DNA of 64,000 bases from Hysterangium stoloniferum (GCA_015178975.1 WHVD01000055.1:487496-551495); one strand, 5' to 3'; shown: positions 35,043 through 46,568, counted from the stretch's first letter. The notes: generated from the sequence alone by a model not told the origin. Translations and numbers: made by a program.

Positions 35043-37144
35043 TCTTGGCCTAGAGCATCCATCTACATTAATATCCATGGGAAACTTGGCATCCACCTTG
35101 AAGAATCTGGGAACATATACTGAAGCTCAGGAGCTGGAAGTGCAGGTCTTGGAGGCACATAAACAACTGCTTGGCCCAGAGCATCCATCTACATTAACAT
35201 CCATGGGAAACTTGGCACTCACCTTGTCAGATTTGGGAAAGTATACTGAAGCTCAGAAGCTGGGAGTGCAGGTTCTGGAGGCACAGAAGCAACTGCTTGG
35301 CCCAGAGCATCCATCTACATTAATATCAATGGGAAACTTGGCATCCACCTTGAAGAATCTGGGAAAGTATACTGAAGCTCAGAAGCTGCAAGTGCAGGTT
35401 CTGGAGACACAGAAGCAACTGCTTGGCCCAGAGCATCCATCTACATTGAGATCCATGGGAAACTTGGCATCCACCATGTCAGATCTGGGAAAGTATACTG
35501 AAGCTCAGGAGTTGGAAGTGCAGGTCCTGGAAGCACAGAAGCAACTGCTTGGCCCAGAGCATCCATCTACATTATGATCCATGGGAATCTTGGCACTCAT
35601 CTTGAAGAATCTGGGAAAGGATACTGAAGCTCAGGAGCTGGAAGTGCAGGTCCTGGAGGCATACAAGCAATTGCTTGGCCCAGAGCATCCAGATACATTG
35701 ACATACATGGGAAACTTGGCATCCACCTTGAATAATCTGGGAATGTATACTGAAGCTCAGAAGCTGCAAGTGCAGGTTTTGGAGGCACAGAAACAACTGC
35801 TTGGCCCAGAGCATCCATTTACATTAGCATCCATGGGAAACTTGGCATCCACCTTGTCATATTTGGGAAAGCATACTGAAGCTCAGAAGCTGGGGGTGCA
35901 GGTTGTGGAGGCATGCAAGCAACTGCTTGGCCCAGAGCATCCATTTACATTAGCATCCATGGGAAACTTGGCATCCACCTTGAAGAATCTGGGAAGGTAT
36001 ACTGAAGCTCAGGTCCTGGAAGTGCAGGTCCTGGAGGCACACAAGCAATTGCTTGGCCCAGAGCATCCATCTACATTAAGATCCATGGGAAACCTGGCAT
36101 CCATCTTGTCAAATCTGGGAAAGTATACTGAAGCTCAGGAGCTGGAAGGGCAGGTCCTGGCAGCACACAAGCAACTGCTTGGCCAAGAGCATCCATCTAC
36201 ATTAAGATCTATGGGAAACTTGGCACTCACCTTGTCATATTTGGAAAGTATACTGAAGCTCAGAAGCTGGAAGTGCAGGTTCTGGAGGCACACAAGCAAT
36301 TGCTTGGCCTAGAGCATCCATCTACATTGACATCCATGGGAAACTTGGCATCCACCTTGTCATATTGGGAAAGGATACTGAAGCTCAGAAGTTGGAAGTG
36401 CAGGTTCTGGAGGCACACAAGCAACTGCTTGGCCCAGAGCATCCAACTACATTAACATCCATGGAGAACTTGGCACTCACCTTGTCATATTTGGGAAAGG
36501 ATACTGAAGCTCAGAAGCTGGAAGTGCAGGTTCTGGAGGCACACAAGCAACTGCTTGGCCCAGACCATCCATCTACATTAAGATCAATGGGAAACTTGGC
36601 ATCCACCTTGAAGAATCTGGGAAAGTATACGGAAGCTCAGGTTCTGGAAGTGCAGGTCTTGGAGGCACACAAGCAACTGCTTGGCCCAGAGCATCCATCT
36701 ACATTAAGATCCATGGGAAACTTGGCATCCACCATGTCAGATCTGGGAAAGTATACTGAAGCTCAGGGGTTGGAAGTGCAAGTCCTGGAGGCACACAAGC
36801 AACTGCTTGGCCCAGAGCATCCAACTACATTAACATCTATGGGGAACTTGGCACTCACCTTGTCATATTTGGGAAAGGATACTGAAGCTCAGAAGCTGGG
36901 AGTGCAGATCCTGGAGGCACAAAAGCAATTGCTTGGCTCAGAGCATCCATCTACATTGACATCCATGGGAAACTTGGCATCCACCTTGAAGAATCTGGGA
37001 AAGTATACTGAAGCTCAGAAGCTGGAAGTGCAGGTCATGGAGGCACACAAGCAACTGCGTGGCCCAGAGCATCCATCTACATTAAGATCCAAGGGAAGTG
37101 TGGCACTCAACTTGAAGAATCTGGGAAAGGATACTGAAACTTAG
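35043..37144 (+). repeat. TPR-coding tandem array, 126-bp unit, 17 units (last one partial)
   Basis: Each unit encodes 42 residues of the form GPEHPSTLxSMGNLASTL, xxLGKYTEAQxLxVQVLEA, xKQLL. Variation is concentrated at a few positions: the residue after STL (I, T, R, A); the SDL/KNL/SYL/SNL triplet; the residue after GK (Y, D, H); the pair after EAQ (EL, KL, VL, GL); and A/H/Y/C before KQ. One more divergent TPR precedes the array (34915-35040). Units 12 and 15 share TTLTSM, NLALTLSYLGKDT; units 4 and 14 share STMSDLGKYTEAQ. This indicates block duplication by unequal exchange. Confidence 0.92.
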
Positions 37145-37163
37145 AGGTTAGAAGTGCAGGTCC

Positions 37164-38270
37164 TGGTGAAAAGTCATTGAAATTCTAACCATTTGATATA
37201 TGAAGAGTATTGACCCTCTAGGTACAATATTTATGTATTGACTGTGAAAGTCAATACAGATATGTGTAGAGTAGTAGTCACTGTGAGAAAATGTACAGTT
37301 GTTAGAGGTGACCATAATAAAGGAAAGCAGAATCAACCTTAATAGAATGATTCATAGTTAAGTAGACTAGACAAAGTAAAGCAATGTACAGATGGTTTGG
37401 GAGAAGCAGTGGATGAATGTGAGGAGTACAGTTGTTGATGAGCAAGTTTGAGTGATGAGCTCTACACTTTGACTGTAAAAGTACAATGCTGAGAGTGATA
37501 CCTAAGTTCAGATAGTAGCCATTTGAGTTGCCTGAGATGATAACCCTGTTAGGGCAACACTAACAAGGCTACCAAACACAAGATAAAACACAGAAATATG
37601 AAGTGAAGAGGGGATAGCTCAATGACAGGGGAGATCACACTTGTTTTAGTGGGATTCCTAAGAGATTGAAACTAAAGACTAGCTATGTACATGCCCCCTA
37701 TTTATACTAGTTATTATTTATGAGAAGTTAAAAGAAAGTGCATATATAGACTGCTATTGAGCAAACTGGCATTTTGGCATCTAACGGCACCTCGGTGTTT
37801 GTGTCAGTGCTGACTTTGTCTGCAGCAGCGGGGCACACATCTGTGCACAGGGACGACTTTAGACACACAGTGCTTCGCACTGTGTGTCAACCAGGCTATG
37901 GGCAGTGGCAGCAGCCTTAGGATGACGGCGGTTGTGGTGACCTCATGGTGATGTTGGCTGCGTCCTTGCAACAATGGTGGATATGGCTATGCAATGACTT
38001 TGCAATGACGGTGTGGCCTTGCATCAGCACCGATGTGAGGATGCTATATTGCCGTTACGCTGTGTGTGCACATTGTGACTCTGCAGTGCACACACATTGC
38101 AGCTGTGCAGTGCATCCATGTGTCACATCACCGCTTTCAATGGTGGTGGTGGTGGCACAATTACATAATCATTCTTGTACTGTGCCTGCACTGCTAGATG
38201 TAGATATAGTTAAAATAAACTAAAATAAAAAATAAATGGCAAAATATATATTATATATATTGCCCTGACA
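37164..38270 (-). mobile_element. LTR distantly related to family C, with adjacent polypurine tract
   Basis: It begins TGGTGAAAAGTC just past the NLR TPR array, resembles the start of family C LTRs (gaaattctaaccatttgata, tatgtattgactgtgaaagt) and ends TGCCCTGACA. Next to it, at 38271-38285, the minus strand reads AAAGAGGGGGTGA, a polypurine tract expected before a 3' LTR. The element is therefore oriented minus and its interior has been lost beyond about 38350. It is CpG-poor and old. Confidence 0.6.
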
Positions 38271-38357
38271 TCACCCCCTCTTTAAGGAGTGGCATCCCGA
38301 CACACCAACAGGTGTCCCTAACCCTAACATTGTCCACTCAGGTATCCATATACTGTA

Positions 38358-39951
38358 CAGTGACCCAAAAAAGCGTCTGGATGTTTGGTGAAATTGGAAA
38401 GATGGGTTTGCAGTTCCAGAAATAAAATAGATACAATTCTGAATAAATCAGAGGTAAGAGGTATACATCTGACCTACATGATGACATAAGCATGACATCA
38501 TAGCTTTTCTTATCAGGGAAGTAGGAAATGAACAATGGATATGGTGCATCCAGACATTTTTTTTGCTCTGTCAACTGATACATGAAACTCAACTAAGGTT
38601 CATATAACTGTGGGAATTTCTGGTTAGGTTCAACAATGTCATGTGACCACATGTTTAAATAACACATTTACATGAACCTTTGCCTCAATTCACCCCCCCA
38701 CCACATGATGAAGAAGCACTCTACTGAAACAAGGCTCTCTGTCATTTCTCTTCTCCAGGAGGGTCACTCCTGCAAAACAATTGCTTCTAAACTTCATATT
38801 GGGCACTCTACAGTATCAGAAATTTGCTTTCAACTCCCTGGTCCACTTCCAACACCTTCCAGAGGTTGTCCTCCCAAACTCTCCCCTAGGGATCATCACC
38901 ACCTGGCTCGTTCTATCACCTCTGGACAGGTTGATAATGCCTCCCAAGCCAAGTCCCACCTCTCCCTCAATGTCTGCACACAGACAATTAAAAATGCATT
39001 GAAGAAAGAGAATTTGAAGGCTGTGGTGAAGGCCAAAAGACCTCTTCTTGCCTGTCAACACATCAAGGCTCGATATGAGTTTGCTATCAAGTACCAGTAT
39101 TGGACTGAGGAGGACTGGTTTAGGGTTATCTTCTCAGATGAGACCAAAATCAATCATTTGGGCTCTGATGGGAGGTTGTGGGTATGGAAAAGACCAGGTT
39201 CTGCACTCACTCAGCAGCATATTAATGGAACTATCAAATTTGGAGGGGGGAGTCTAATGATTTGGGGATGTATGACAGCACATGGTGTGGGGTACATGTG
39301 CAAGATAGATGGGAGGATGGATGGGGAGATGTACAAGGACATATTGGAGGACTATATCTTCAAAACAGTGGAGTATTATGGGATGGACAGGGAAAGGTTT
39401 GTCTTCCAGCAGGACAATGACCCTAAACACACTTGCAAGTTGGCCAAGGATTGGTTCAAGGACCATCAGGTGGAGGTTTTAGACTGGCCTGCACAGTCTC
39501 CAGACCTGAATCCAATAGAACACTTATGGTGGGAGTTGAAGAGAAGGCTTCGAACATACCCTGAGGTGCCCAAGAGCATATTGGAGCTCTGGGAGAGAGT
39601 GGAGGTGGAATGGGAGGGTATTCCGAGGGAGACATGCCTTGAATTGATCAAGAGCATGCCTAGAAGGGTTGCTGCAGTACTAAAGGCCAAGGGGGGTACA
39701 CTAAATACTGAAACTGGTAAAAACTAGTAATTAATTACGAGAGCAAAAAAAGTGTCCGGATGCACCATGTCCATTATTAATTTCCTACTTTACTGATAAG
39801 GAAAGCTATGATGTCATGCATATGTCATCATGTAGGTCAGATGTATACCTCTTACCTCTAATTTATTCAGAATTTTATCTATTTTATTTTTGGAGCTGTA
39901 AACCCATCTTTCCAATTTCACCAAACATCCAGATGCTTTTTTGGGTCACTG
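38358..39951 (+). mobile_element. Second mariner/Tc1 element with long, diverged terminal inverted repeats
   Basis: A 1594-bp element flanked by TA (38356-38357 and 39952-39953). Terminal repeats are about 212 bp (38358-38571 and 39740-39951), starting CAGTGACCCAAAAAAGC at the outer end and carrying an inverted version (gcatccagacattttttttg) at the inner end, the same layout as the element at 22.3 kb. The repeats differ at several positions, so this copy is older, though its transposase frame is open. Confidence 0.9.
38705..39727 (+). CDS. Mariner/Tc1 DD34E transposase (second family)
   Basis: The transposase of the surrounding element: 340 residues from the ATG at 38705, chosen because MMKKHSTETRLSVISLLQEG aligns with the start of the 22.3-kb transposase; an in-frame ATG 33 bases upstream is possible. 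The HTH region (GHSCKTIASKLHIGHSTVSE) is followed by GCPPKLSPRD. The catalytic residues are in VIFSDETKINHLGSDG, FVFQQDNDPKHTC and [17 protein letters not shown], with DD34E spacing. The C-terminus SMPRRVAAVLKAKGG is conserved. No stop or shift is present in spite of the diverged terminal repeats. Sequence differs widely from the 22.3-kb enzyme and the end motifs differ, so the two should not cross-mobilise (inference). Confidence 0.92.
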   Translation: MMKKHSTETRLSVISLLQEGHSCKTIASKLHIGHSTVSEICFQLPGPLPTPSRGCPPKLSPRDHHHLARSITSGQVDNASQAKSHLSLNVCTQTIKNALKKENLKAVVKAKRPLLACQHIKARYEFAIKYQYWTEEDWFRVIFSDETKINHLGSDGRLWVWKRPGSALTQQHINGTIKFGGGSLMIWGCMTAHGVGYMCKIDGRMDGEMYKDILEDYIFKTVEYYGMDRERFVFQQDNDPKHTCKLAKDWFKDHQVEVLDWPAQSPDLNPIEHLWWELKRRLRTYPEVPKSILELWERVEVEWEGIPRETCLELIKSMPRRVAAVLKAKGGTLNTETGKN

Positions 39952-39953
39952 TA

Positions 39954-41040
39954 TAATGCTATTATATCTTATTTATTTTATTATAATTTTTCACTAATTA
40001 TTTATATTTTACCTACTTAGTTATTGCTTTTCAGCACCTTGCTGCAGCCTTGTTTGCACATTTTTGAAGTCATGTGACTTATTAGATAAGCCTCTGGTGT
40101 CAGGATATCACACAAGTCACAGATGTGACTACTCGAGTCATTAATTGATTCCACCAACTCATCGTTTGCTTCCATCCCAGGACTGCAGCACCTTCATGTT
40201 CAAGCAAGAGGTTAAAACCCTTGTCTCAGAGAGGGGAATCACATGGTAAATAAAGGGTAAAAAATAAGTAGAATATGAGGTCATTATGACCTTACTAATG
40301 ACCTCATAAAATAAATAAATGATTAAATATTTAGTTATCAAAATGTATATAAGAAGGGCCAAGTTTCCAATAAAACCATCTTATCACACACATACATATT
40401 TTACTGCACAGCTCAGAAGCTTATCTAATCATCCTAAGGACAATAATAGCCTTAGTCTGATACACTAACTGCAAGCACCTACACTTGCAGAATCTTGAAT
40501 CTTTGTCAGCAACTCTTGAACTTAGCTAATCATCTAAGTTCCCCCAGCCTCACAGCTGCCCTTTAGGCTTATTAATTACATAATAAACCTAATAAGAATC
40601 TAAGTATCCTTCCTGAAATTCCCTGCCAATACTAGATTATTCAAGGCCCAGTCCTATCTTTATTGAATTAATCAAGTACAAGCACTCAAATAATCCAACA
40701 CAAATTATTTTCTCTATTAATAAATTATTTAACACCTTGTTAAATAACTATTAATAGTTAAAAATAAGCATACAAGAATCCAAAGCTTTATATCAAGTCT
40801 CTGCTAAGTTACTGTACATATATTCAGCTTCTAGCCCCTATTCTCAAGGAATAGTTCTTTTATTTGCTAAAAGAGTCATATATTGTTCTATTGAACCTTT
40901 CAATAATCAAAATAAGCATTAATTTGAGTTGTTTAAGCTTAATAGCACAGCTCATTAATCTATCAGTATTTAAATTACTGGACCTTTGCTTGTTTTATTG
41001 TTAAAGCTCTGTGACACTATAGCATATATTGAGCTATCTG
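39954..41040 (+). mobile_element. Family E LTR, truncated both sides
   Basis: Matches the complete family E copies (42509-44347 and 47387-48659), with shared blocks such as aatgctattatatcttattt and cttagtctgatacactaact. The left part was lost at the mariner junction and the right end stops at gagctatct, before the expected ACATTACA end. Confidence 0.7.
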
Positions 41041-41050
41041 TTAAGTACCG

Positions 41051-41568
41051 TGTTGGGAACTTATTCCAAAACTATCAGAAAGTCACCAAAAAGTCGGGAA
41101 CTATCAGATAGGGTCAGGACCTTGGCTTCAGCTTATGTGCTGCACCTCTACGCAAACGCTCGAAGTCCTTAATTTCAGAAGTGAGACTTACAATGGAAGA
41201 TACAGATATTCAGAGTTCCGAAGAGTTCCGAATATCGAGTGTACAGAAAGATGGAAGAAGGAATAAGAAACTAAGTCGATATCAGATCTAAGGTAAAGTA
41301 CAAATTCACGGAAACTAATATAAGTCTTCTCGTTATTGTACTATAATAAGACGGAAATGGAAGTATCTTTAAACAGGAATACAATAAGACATATCAGGGA
41401 GACAATATTCCGAAACGGGAATACAATAAACAAACGAGTGAATACTTGTCAATGGACAAATTACCAAATGCGGAACAAGGGAAGAATGCAGAAGATACGG
41501 TAACTATGATGTTCCATAGTCGGAGATCGGAAGTCAGATATTGAAACATCCGGGAACGGGTCGTAACA
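41051..41568 (-). mobile_element. LTR, family D, with polypurine tract
   Basis: 518 bp from TGTTGGGAAC to GTCGTAACA; the reverse complement starts TGTTACGACCC like families A and B and contains the shared motif (41118-41155). Next to it (41569-41586) the minus strand is all purine (GAGGAAAAGGGGAGGAAG), the expected polypurine tract of a minus-strand element whose interior has been lost. Confidence 0.65.
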
Positions 41569-41589
41569 CTTCCTCCCCTTTTCCTCATT

Positions 41590-41677
41590 TCTTCATATAT
41601 AGAACGGTCAGAACTTCCACCACTCTTCACAACAGGTGTGAGATGTCACACCTCAAGGGCATTTTAGTTCATTCATT
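41590..41677 (-). other. LTR C end fragment and 5' piece of an ITS1 spacer
   Basis: 41592-41632 reads tatagaacggtcagaact to ccactcttcaca, the end of a family C LTR. 41633-41677 directly follows the 18S 3' end on the minus strand (after GGATCATTAA) and so is probably the first bases of ITS1. Confidence 0.45.
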
Positions 41678-41758
41678 AATGATCCTTCCGCAGGTTCACC
41701 TATGGAAACCTTGTTACAACTTTTACTTCCTCTAAACAACCAAGTTTGATCGACCTCT

Positions 41759-42203
41759 TGTCATGAACATACAAACTCAAATTTCGATAATATTCAATTT
41801 AATATTTCTTTGACATTCTTTCGACTTTCCAACTCAATTTCCAACTCAACTTCCAACTCAACTATTCTTTGACAATATGTTTGACAATATCAAATATCTT
41901 TGACTTGTCTCAGTTTGATGTCATTGATGATTTCACTTTGATATCACATTATCATCATAGGTAAATGATTAGTATATAAGGACGATGATAGGAATGAAGG
42001 AAGTCAGTCAGAAAACCTGTATTATATTATATTATTACTGTATTATATAATCATCAAACTTTCTCCAAGATTTTCTTCGACTTAATTATTCATGAGCCTC
42101 TGTGTCCTATCTTTGCCTCATGCTTTATCAACAGGACAAATTAATACTTTATCAAATGAGGTATCTTTATTCGATATTGTTGAATATTCTTCGATTCGTG
42201 ACA
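41759..42203 (+). mobile_element. LTR, family F, inside the 18S pseudogene
   Basis: 445 bp from TGTCATGAAC to TTCGTGACA, interrupting the rRNA sequence. It holds a short direct repeat of ccaactcaa-type units (41830-41862) and a TATA-like sequence (gtatataagg, near 41972) that suggests plus orientation. The flanks (cctct and ctttc) are not a clean duplication. Confidence 0.5.
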
Positions 42204-42508
42204 CTTTCTCAGTAACAGGGTGCCATCTCCAGCTCTCCAAAGCCAATCTGAAGACCTCACTAAGCTGTTCAATTGATAGTAGTGACAGGCAGTGTGTACA
42301 AAGGGCAGAGACATAATTGATGTGAGCTGATAACACAACACATGCCTACTAGGAATTCCTCATTGAAGAGCAATAATTGCAATTCTCTATCCCCAGCATG
42401 ACAGAGTTTCATAAGATTACCTGGACCTTCCGGCCTAGGTGATAAACTCACTGGCTCTGTCAGTGTAGCATGTGTGTGGCCCAGAACATCTAAGGGCATC
42501 ACAGACCT

Positions 42509-44347
42509 TGTGATGTATCCAGTATATTTTCACGAATTTTCCCTTAATTTTCTGGGATTTATTTCTCTTTATTTATTTTATTTTATTTTATTTATTATTC
42601 CAAGAATATGGCTATTTCCTTTTAACTTCGCATACTCAAAGCTTCAAATGATGTCACATTACATAATTGAAGCCTAGAGCGGTCCAAAGTTAAGATTAAT
42701 AAGCCAATTTATCTATTTTTAGTGATTTAGCCCTTTTTCTCATAATCACTGCATATATGCACACTTTTTTGGCCTTATCATACATAATCATCAACTCGAT
42801 GATGCATTTACAAGTGGATGTGTGCCATTCCCACAGCGAAGCAGCTGGTTTTATTTAAATCCAGCTTTTGAAGCAATTTTGCTTCCAGCCCTGGCCATCT
42901 CAGACATGGCTTATGACTCCCCAGCTCAGATCTTTGAGTCAGATGATAGTTATGACATCATAGTGGAATTATGGAAACCTGTAGAAGTGTCTAATAATTT
43001 CCTATTTAGTTATTTAGATATTATTAAGCAGAACTCTGTACATGTATAAAAAGTGGCCCAAATCACTGAATAAATAAATCTACTTTACTACTATCAACAG
43101 CACAGCTCAGAAGCTTAGCTTATCATCCTAAGGACAATAATAGCCTTAGTCTGATATACTAACTGCAAGCACCTACACTTGCATAATCTTGAACTCTTTG
43201 TGTGAAGAGTGGTAGAAGTTCTAACCATTCTATATACGAAGAATATCGACCGTTGAAGTACGATACCACTATGTATTGACTATGTAGTTCAATACGGTAG
43301 AGAGAAATAGCTATCTAAAGTAAGGTAGATAGCTAGAACGAATAAGCAGAATCGACTGGTTAAGTACGATTCTGGATAACTGCTCGAGTGCAAGTAGAGT
43401 AGTTAGAGAGTCGAATAATAGAGTAGCGTGGATGTAGTCCACGCAAGTTGAGATAGGGATTGAGTTTCGACTGATACAATTCGAAACTCAGTTTGAATGA
43501 GTAGCTAAAGCCCGTCTGTGACGGTCGAGACGATACACCAATCACAACTTACAGGACACTAATGGGTGTCTGGGTAAGTCGTGGTTGTGGTGTAAAAAGT
43601 GTCTGAGTTCTAAACTACTGGCGCTAGAATACATAAGTCTGGCGTGTGTGCGCCCACAAGAGTCGATGTACCACATACATAGGTCGTTGAACTAATTATA
43701 GGTATAATGAAAGAGAGAAAATAGAAATAATAAAGGAAATATAGTAAGAGCACATCCGACTATATTTCCTGAGTGTATTTCGCCATACCTCTCATTTGTC
43801 AGCACTCTTGAACTTAGCTAATTCATCTAAGTTCCCTCAGCTTCCTGGAAACCTTTAGGCTTACTAATCACTTAAGTAAATCTAAATTCTCATTACTGAA
43901 ATCCCTGCCCATTTAGGTTATTCAAGAGCCCACATTAACAGCACAGTTAATTGATCTTTAAACAAATACTTGGATATTCGACTCTCAGACAATCTCTCTA
44001 TTTATAAATTATTTAACAGCTTGTTAAATCGTTATAAATAGTAAACTAAAAGGCTACAAGAAAGCGAAGGCTTATGTCAAGTTTCTGCTGACCTATTGCA
44101 CATACATTCAGCTCCTGAACCTTTATTCTCAAGAAGAACTTACTTTCATAGAGCATGTCACTACAAGTTTATCTGAATTAGTCAAGAGACCAAACAAATA
44201 TTGACTTTAGTTGTTTAAGCTTAATAGTGCAGCTAATTAATCTATCAGTATTTAAATTACTGGACCTTTATTTGTTTATTTCTTGATTCCCTTGCTGTGT
44301 CAACATTTGTTAACTATTTGAGAGAATAAATAGCCGAATCCATTACA
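42509..44347 (+). mobile_element. Family E LTR inside the 18S pseudogene, carrying a nested family C LTR
   Basis: It begins TGTGATGTATCC and ends CATTACA, with the duplicated target gacct at 42504-42508 and 44348-44352. Without the nested LTR (43201-43794) it is about 1.24 kb, like the copy at 47387-48659. The rRNA resumes at exactly the next base. Confidence 0.88.
43201..43794 (-). mobile_element. Solo LTR, family C, nested in family E
   Basis: Starts TGTGAAGAGTGG on the plus strand and ends CATACCTCTCA; the terminal CA pair is missing. Flanks are ctttg and (a)tttg. It is CpG-containing and close in sequence to the copies at 52.0 and 53.1 kb. Orientation is inferred from the polypurine tract of the related LTR at 37.2 kb. 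Confidence 0.8.
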
Positions 44348-44782
44348 GACCTGTTATTGCCTCCAACTTCCATCAGCTAGTCACTGATAGTCCGTCTAAG
44401 AAGCTGACGACCAGCCAAAGCCAGCCAGGCTATTTAGCATGGGAAGGTCTCATTCATTATCAGAATTAACCAGACAAATTACTCCACCAACTAAGAATGG
44501 CCATGCACCACCACCCATAAAATCAAGAAAGAGCTATCAATCTGTCAATCCTAGTTCTGTCCGGACCTGGTGCATTTCCCCATGTTGAGTCAAATTAAGC
44601 TGCAGGCTCCACTCCTGGTGGTGCCCTTCCATCAATTCCTTTAAGTTTCAGCCTTGTGACCATACTCTCCCCTGAACCCAAAGACTTTGATTTCTCGTAA
44701 GGTGCTGAACCACACATCAAATTGAGGTCATCTGATCCCTAGTCAACATAGTTTACTGTTACGACTACAACAGTATCTGATC

Positions 44783-46568
44783 TTTTTTTTTTTTTGTTTA
44801 TGCCCAGGGAGAAAACTTTCAAAAAAGTTCAACCACAGAACTACAGGATATGTGGGATTGACTAAGGAATCTTCCTGTTGCCAGACTCACTAAAAACCTC
44901 CTGTCCTCCTGACCTTGAGTGGTTCAGGTGGCTTATCGGATAGTAGAGTTTTAGACCCTTTAAACTCTGTTTCCTAGGCTCACATAGCCCTTCCAAGCCT
45001 CTTGGCAAGTTTCTCGCAGGGTGTCCTTTTACAGGCCCATTTGATAATTTGGCATTATCATGCCATGGGGGGTCAATTTCTTTAAGTCTTTTCTACTGGC
45101 CCTTGAGTAGGGTTATGTCTTCTTCAGTTGAATGGATTTGTAACTCATTTTCTGATATTTTTAGTAAGGTGTCTTTGCACCATCTCTTTTTAAACTTTTC
45201 TATCAGATTTGATGCTGCATCGAGCAGTTGCTGAATTTGTGGTTGTGTTTTGCACAGGCCATACAGAATATGCCCTCGTCAAGTATCCTTTTTGTGTTAG
45301 GGACTCTAATCCAGTTGTTTGGGATGAATACTGGTGATAGTAGTGGTGTTTCAGGGAATGGGAGGAATTGTATTGTTACTTCCTATTCCTTGTCTTCCCT
45401 TTCATTAGGCTCTTTGATCTCCATAGATTCAATTGCTACTCTTTGGCCTTTGTCACCTTTAAAGACATTAGCTAGGCTTGCCATTAGGTACATCTTCATG
45501 TTGTCTTTTGAGAAACTGTCTTCCACATTTTTTAGCACCCACATACTATGTGGGAAGTTAAACCATGGATAGGGGAGGAATTCAACTGTCCAGATTCCTC
45601 TTCTCCTTATGTACCTTGTGGCTGTTATTTTGGATGCTAAGTCCATGTATATCTGTGAGTCCCTTGGCGAGTCTATCTGCAGTATCCTTGGAAGCATCAC
45701 AATTACCCAAAGAGATTCTCTTGTTCCATTTCCTAGTTCCCATACAGTTATCTCGTCTTCATTGTAACAGAGCTCTTTGTCTCTTTTCCTCATAAATTGT
45801 TTTACTGCTTTTTTGAACAGTATGGTAGAGTCTGGTCTCCTTGTGGGGATGGCTCCTATTCTCTTTGCTCTGAATATATGAGCTATGACTGTCACTGGTC
45901 TTAGATCGTGCAGGAGGTCGAGTTCTGGGTCGGGGAGTGTCCTCCCTAGTTGTATTTATGACTTTTGGGTCAAAATCAATTTCTAGTGCCCATTTGTTGT
46001 CTTTTAGGGGGTTTATTCCCTGTTTCAAATGGGTGGGATGAGGACGGTCCACTAGGATGCTGTGTGTTTCTGGGGTTCTCTGCTTGCCTGAAGTTGGCTG
46101 TGATGACCCTTGTTCCATTAGGAGGTCTATGGCACTGGGTATGTCCATCTCTGTTCCCTCCTCTAGATCTCTCCTGGATCTTTTTCTAGATGGCAGGGGT
46201 TTGATCGGTAAGGGAATGTTTGGGTCTACCACTTGTTGCTCTATGAGCAGTGGTTGTTCTAGAGCAGTGGTTCCTCTAGGGATGCATGTGTCTCTGCTGG
46301 GGGCTGATGTGTCTCTGTGGCCATTTCTGGTGCTGGTTTTTCTATTGGCTCAATATCTGAGTCAATAAACTCTGTGGTTCTTATTGTTGATCTGGTTTTT
46401 TGTCTTTTCCTTGAATTAATGTGAGGAGTTGGTCATTGGTGTCTGAGTATTTTCTTAATTTTATGCCTGAGGGCTACTTTTTAAAATTATTTTATTATTT
46501 TCTTTCATTTAAATTTGTTCTCAGGCCCCTAGTCTCCCAATAGTGTCAGGTGTTTGACTGTTTGTAGG
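44783..46568 (-). mobile_element. Poly(A)-tailed retroelement (LINE-like) inserted in 18S rDNA, 5'-truncated
   Basis: A run of 13 T (44783-44795) directly abuts the 18S sequence gtatctgatc, the signature of a poly(A) tail on a minus-strand retroposed element. Upstream on that strand are open frames at 46232-45759 (basic, Pro/Ser-rich, starting MVDPNIPLPIKPLPSRKRSR) and 45895-45383 (starting MTVIAHIFRAKRIGAIPT), and more coding-like sequence around 45235-45090. I recognise no reverse transcriptase or endonuclease, so this may be an ORF1-type region. The 5' side ends at the family B LTR. Confidence 0.5.

Larger units (their letters stand above)
31593..37144 (+). pseudogene. Fungal NLR: alpha/beta-hydrolase, NB-ARC, TPR repeats; disrupted
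   Basis: Fungal NLRs are intracellular sensors of non-self that can trigger regulated cell death (family knowledge). Exons: 31593-31973, 32020-32073, 32136-32450, 32503-32704, 32757-32967, 33031 onward. An N-terminal serine-hydrolase-like domain has IVAIHGLDGH, the nucleophile motif IAHSLGG and FFGTPHQG. NB-ARC follows, with Walker A GMGGIGKTQ, CLLIFDNADG (Walker B), LITSRNPD and GFLPLALDIAG. Then about 17 TPR units (35043-37144). Lesions: a solo LTR at 33299-34018 inside NB-ARC; AGA to TGA at about 35575; 1-bp deletions at about 36242 and 36366; CAG to TAG at 37142. An unrelated LTR starts about 20 bases past the last stop and removes the natural 3' end. From about 32.5 kb onward CpG is almost absent. 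Confidence 0.88.
41678..44782 (-). pseudogene. 18S rRNA pseudogene, 3' half, in three pieces
   Basis: The minus strand carries the 3' half of a fungal small-subunit rRNA gene: 41678-41758 (3' end, the complement of taatgatccttccgcaggtt), 42204-42508 (including caaagggcagagacataatt and gaagagcaataattgcaatt) and 44348-44782 (including gccatgcaccaccacccata and tttgatttctcgtaaggtgc). The pieces are collinear and are separated by LTR insertions. Many sites that are C or G within CpG in normal rRNA are T or A here, so it is decayed and not a working copy. The 5' half is missing, cut by a poly(A)-tailed element. Confidence 0.92.

Noticed and set aside
45228..45572. Plus-strand frame within the poly(A)-tailed element
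   Set aside because: The element is oriented minus by its T-run; the plus frame has no recognisable feature.
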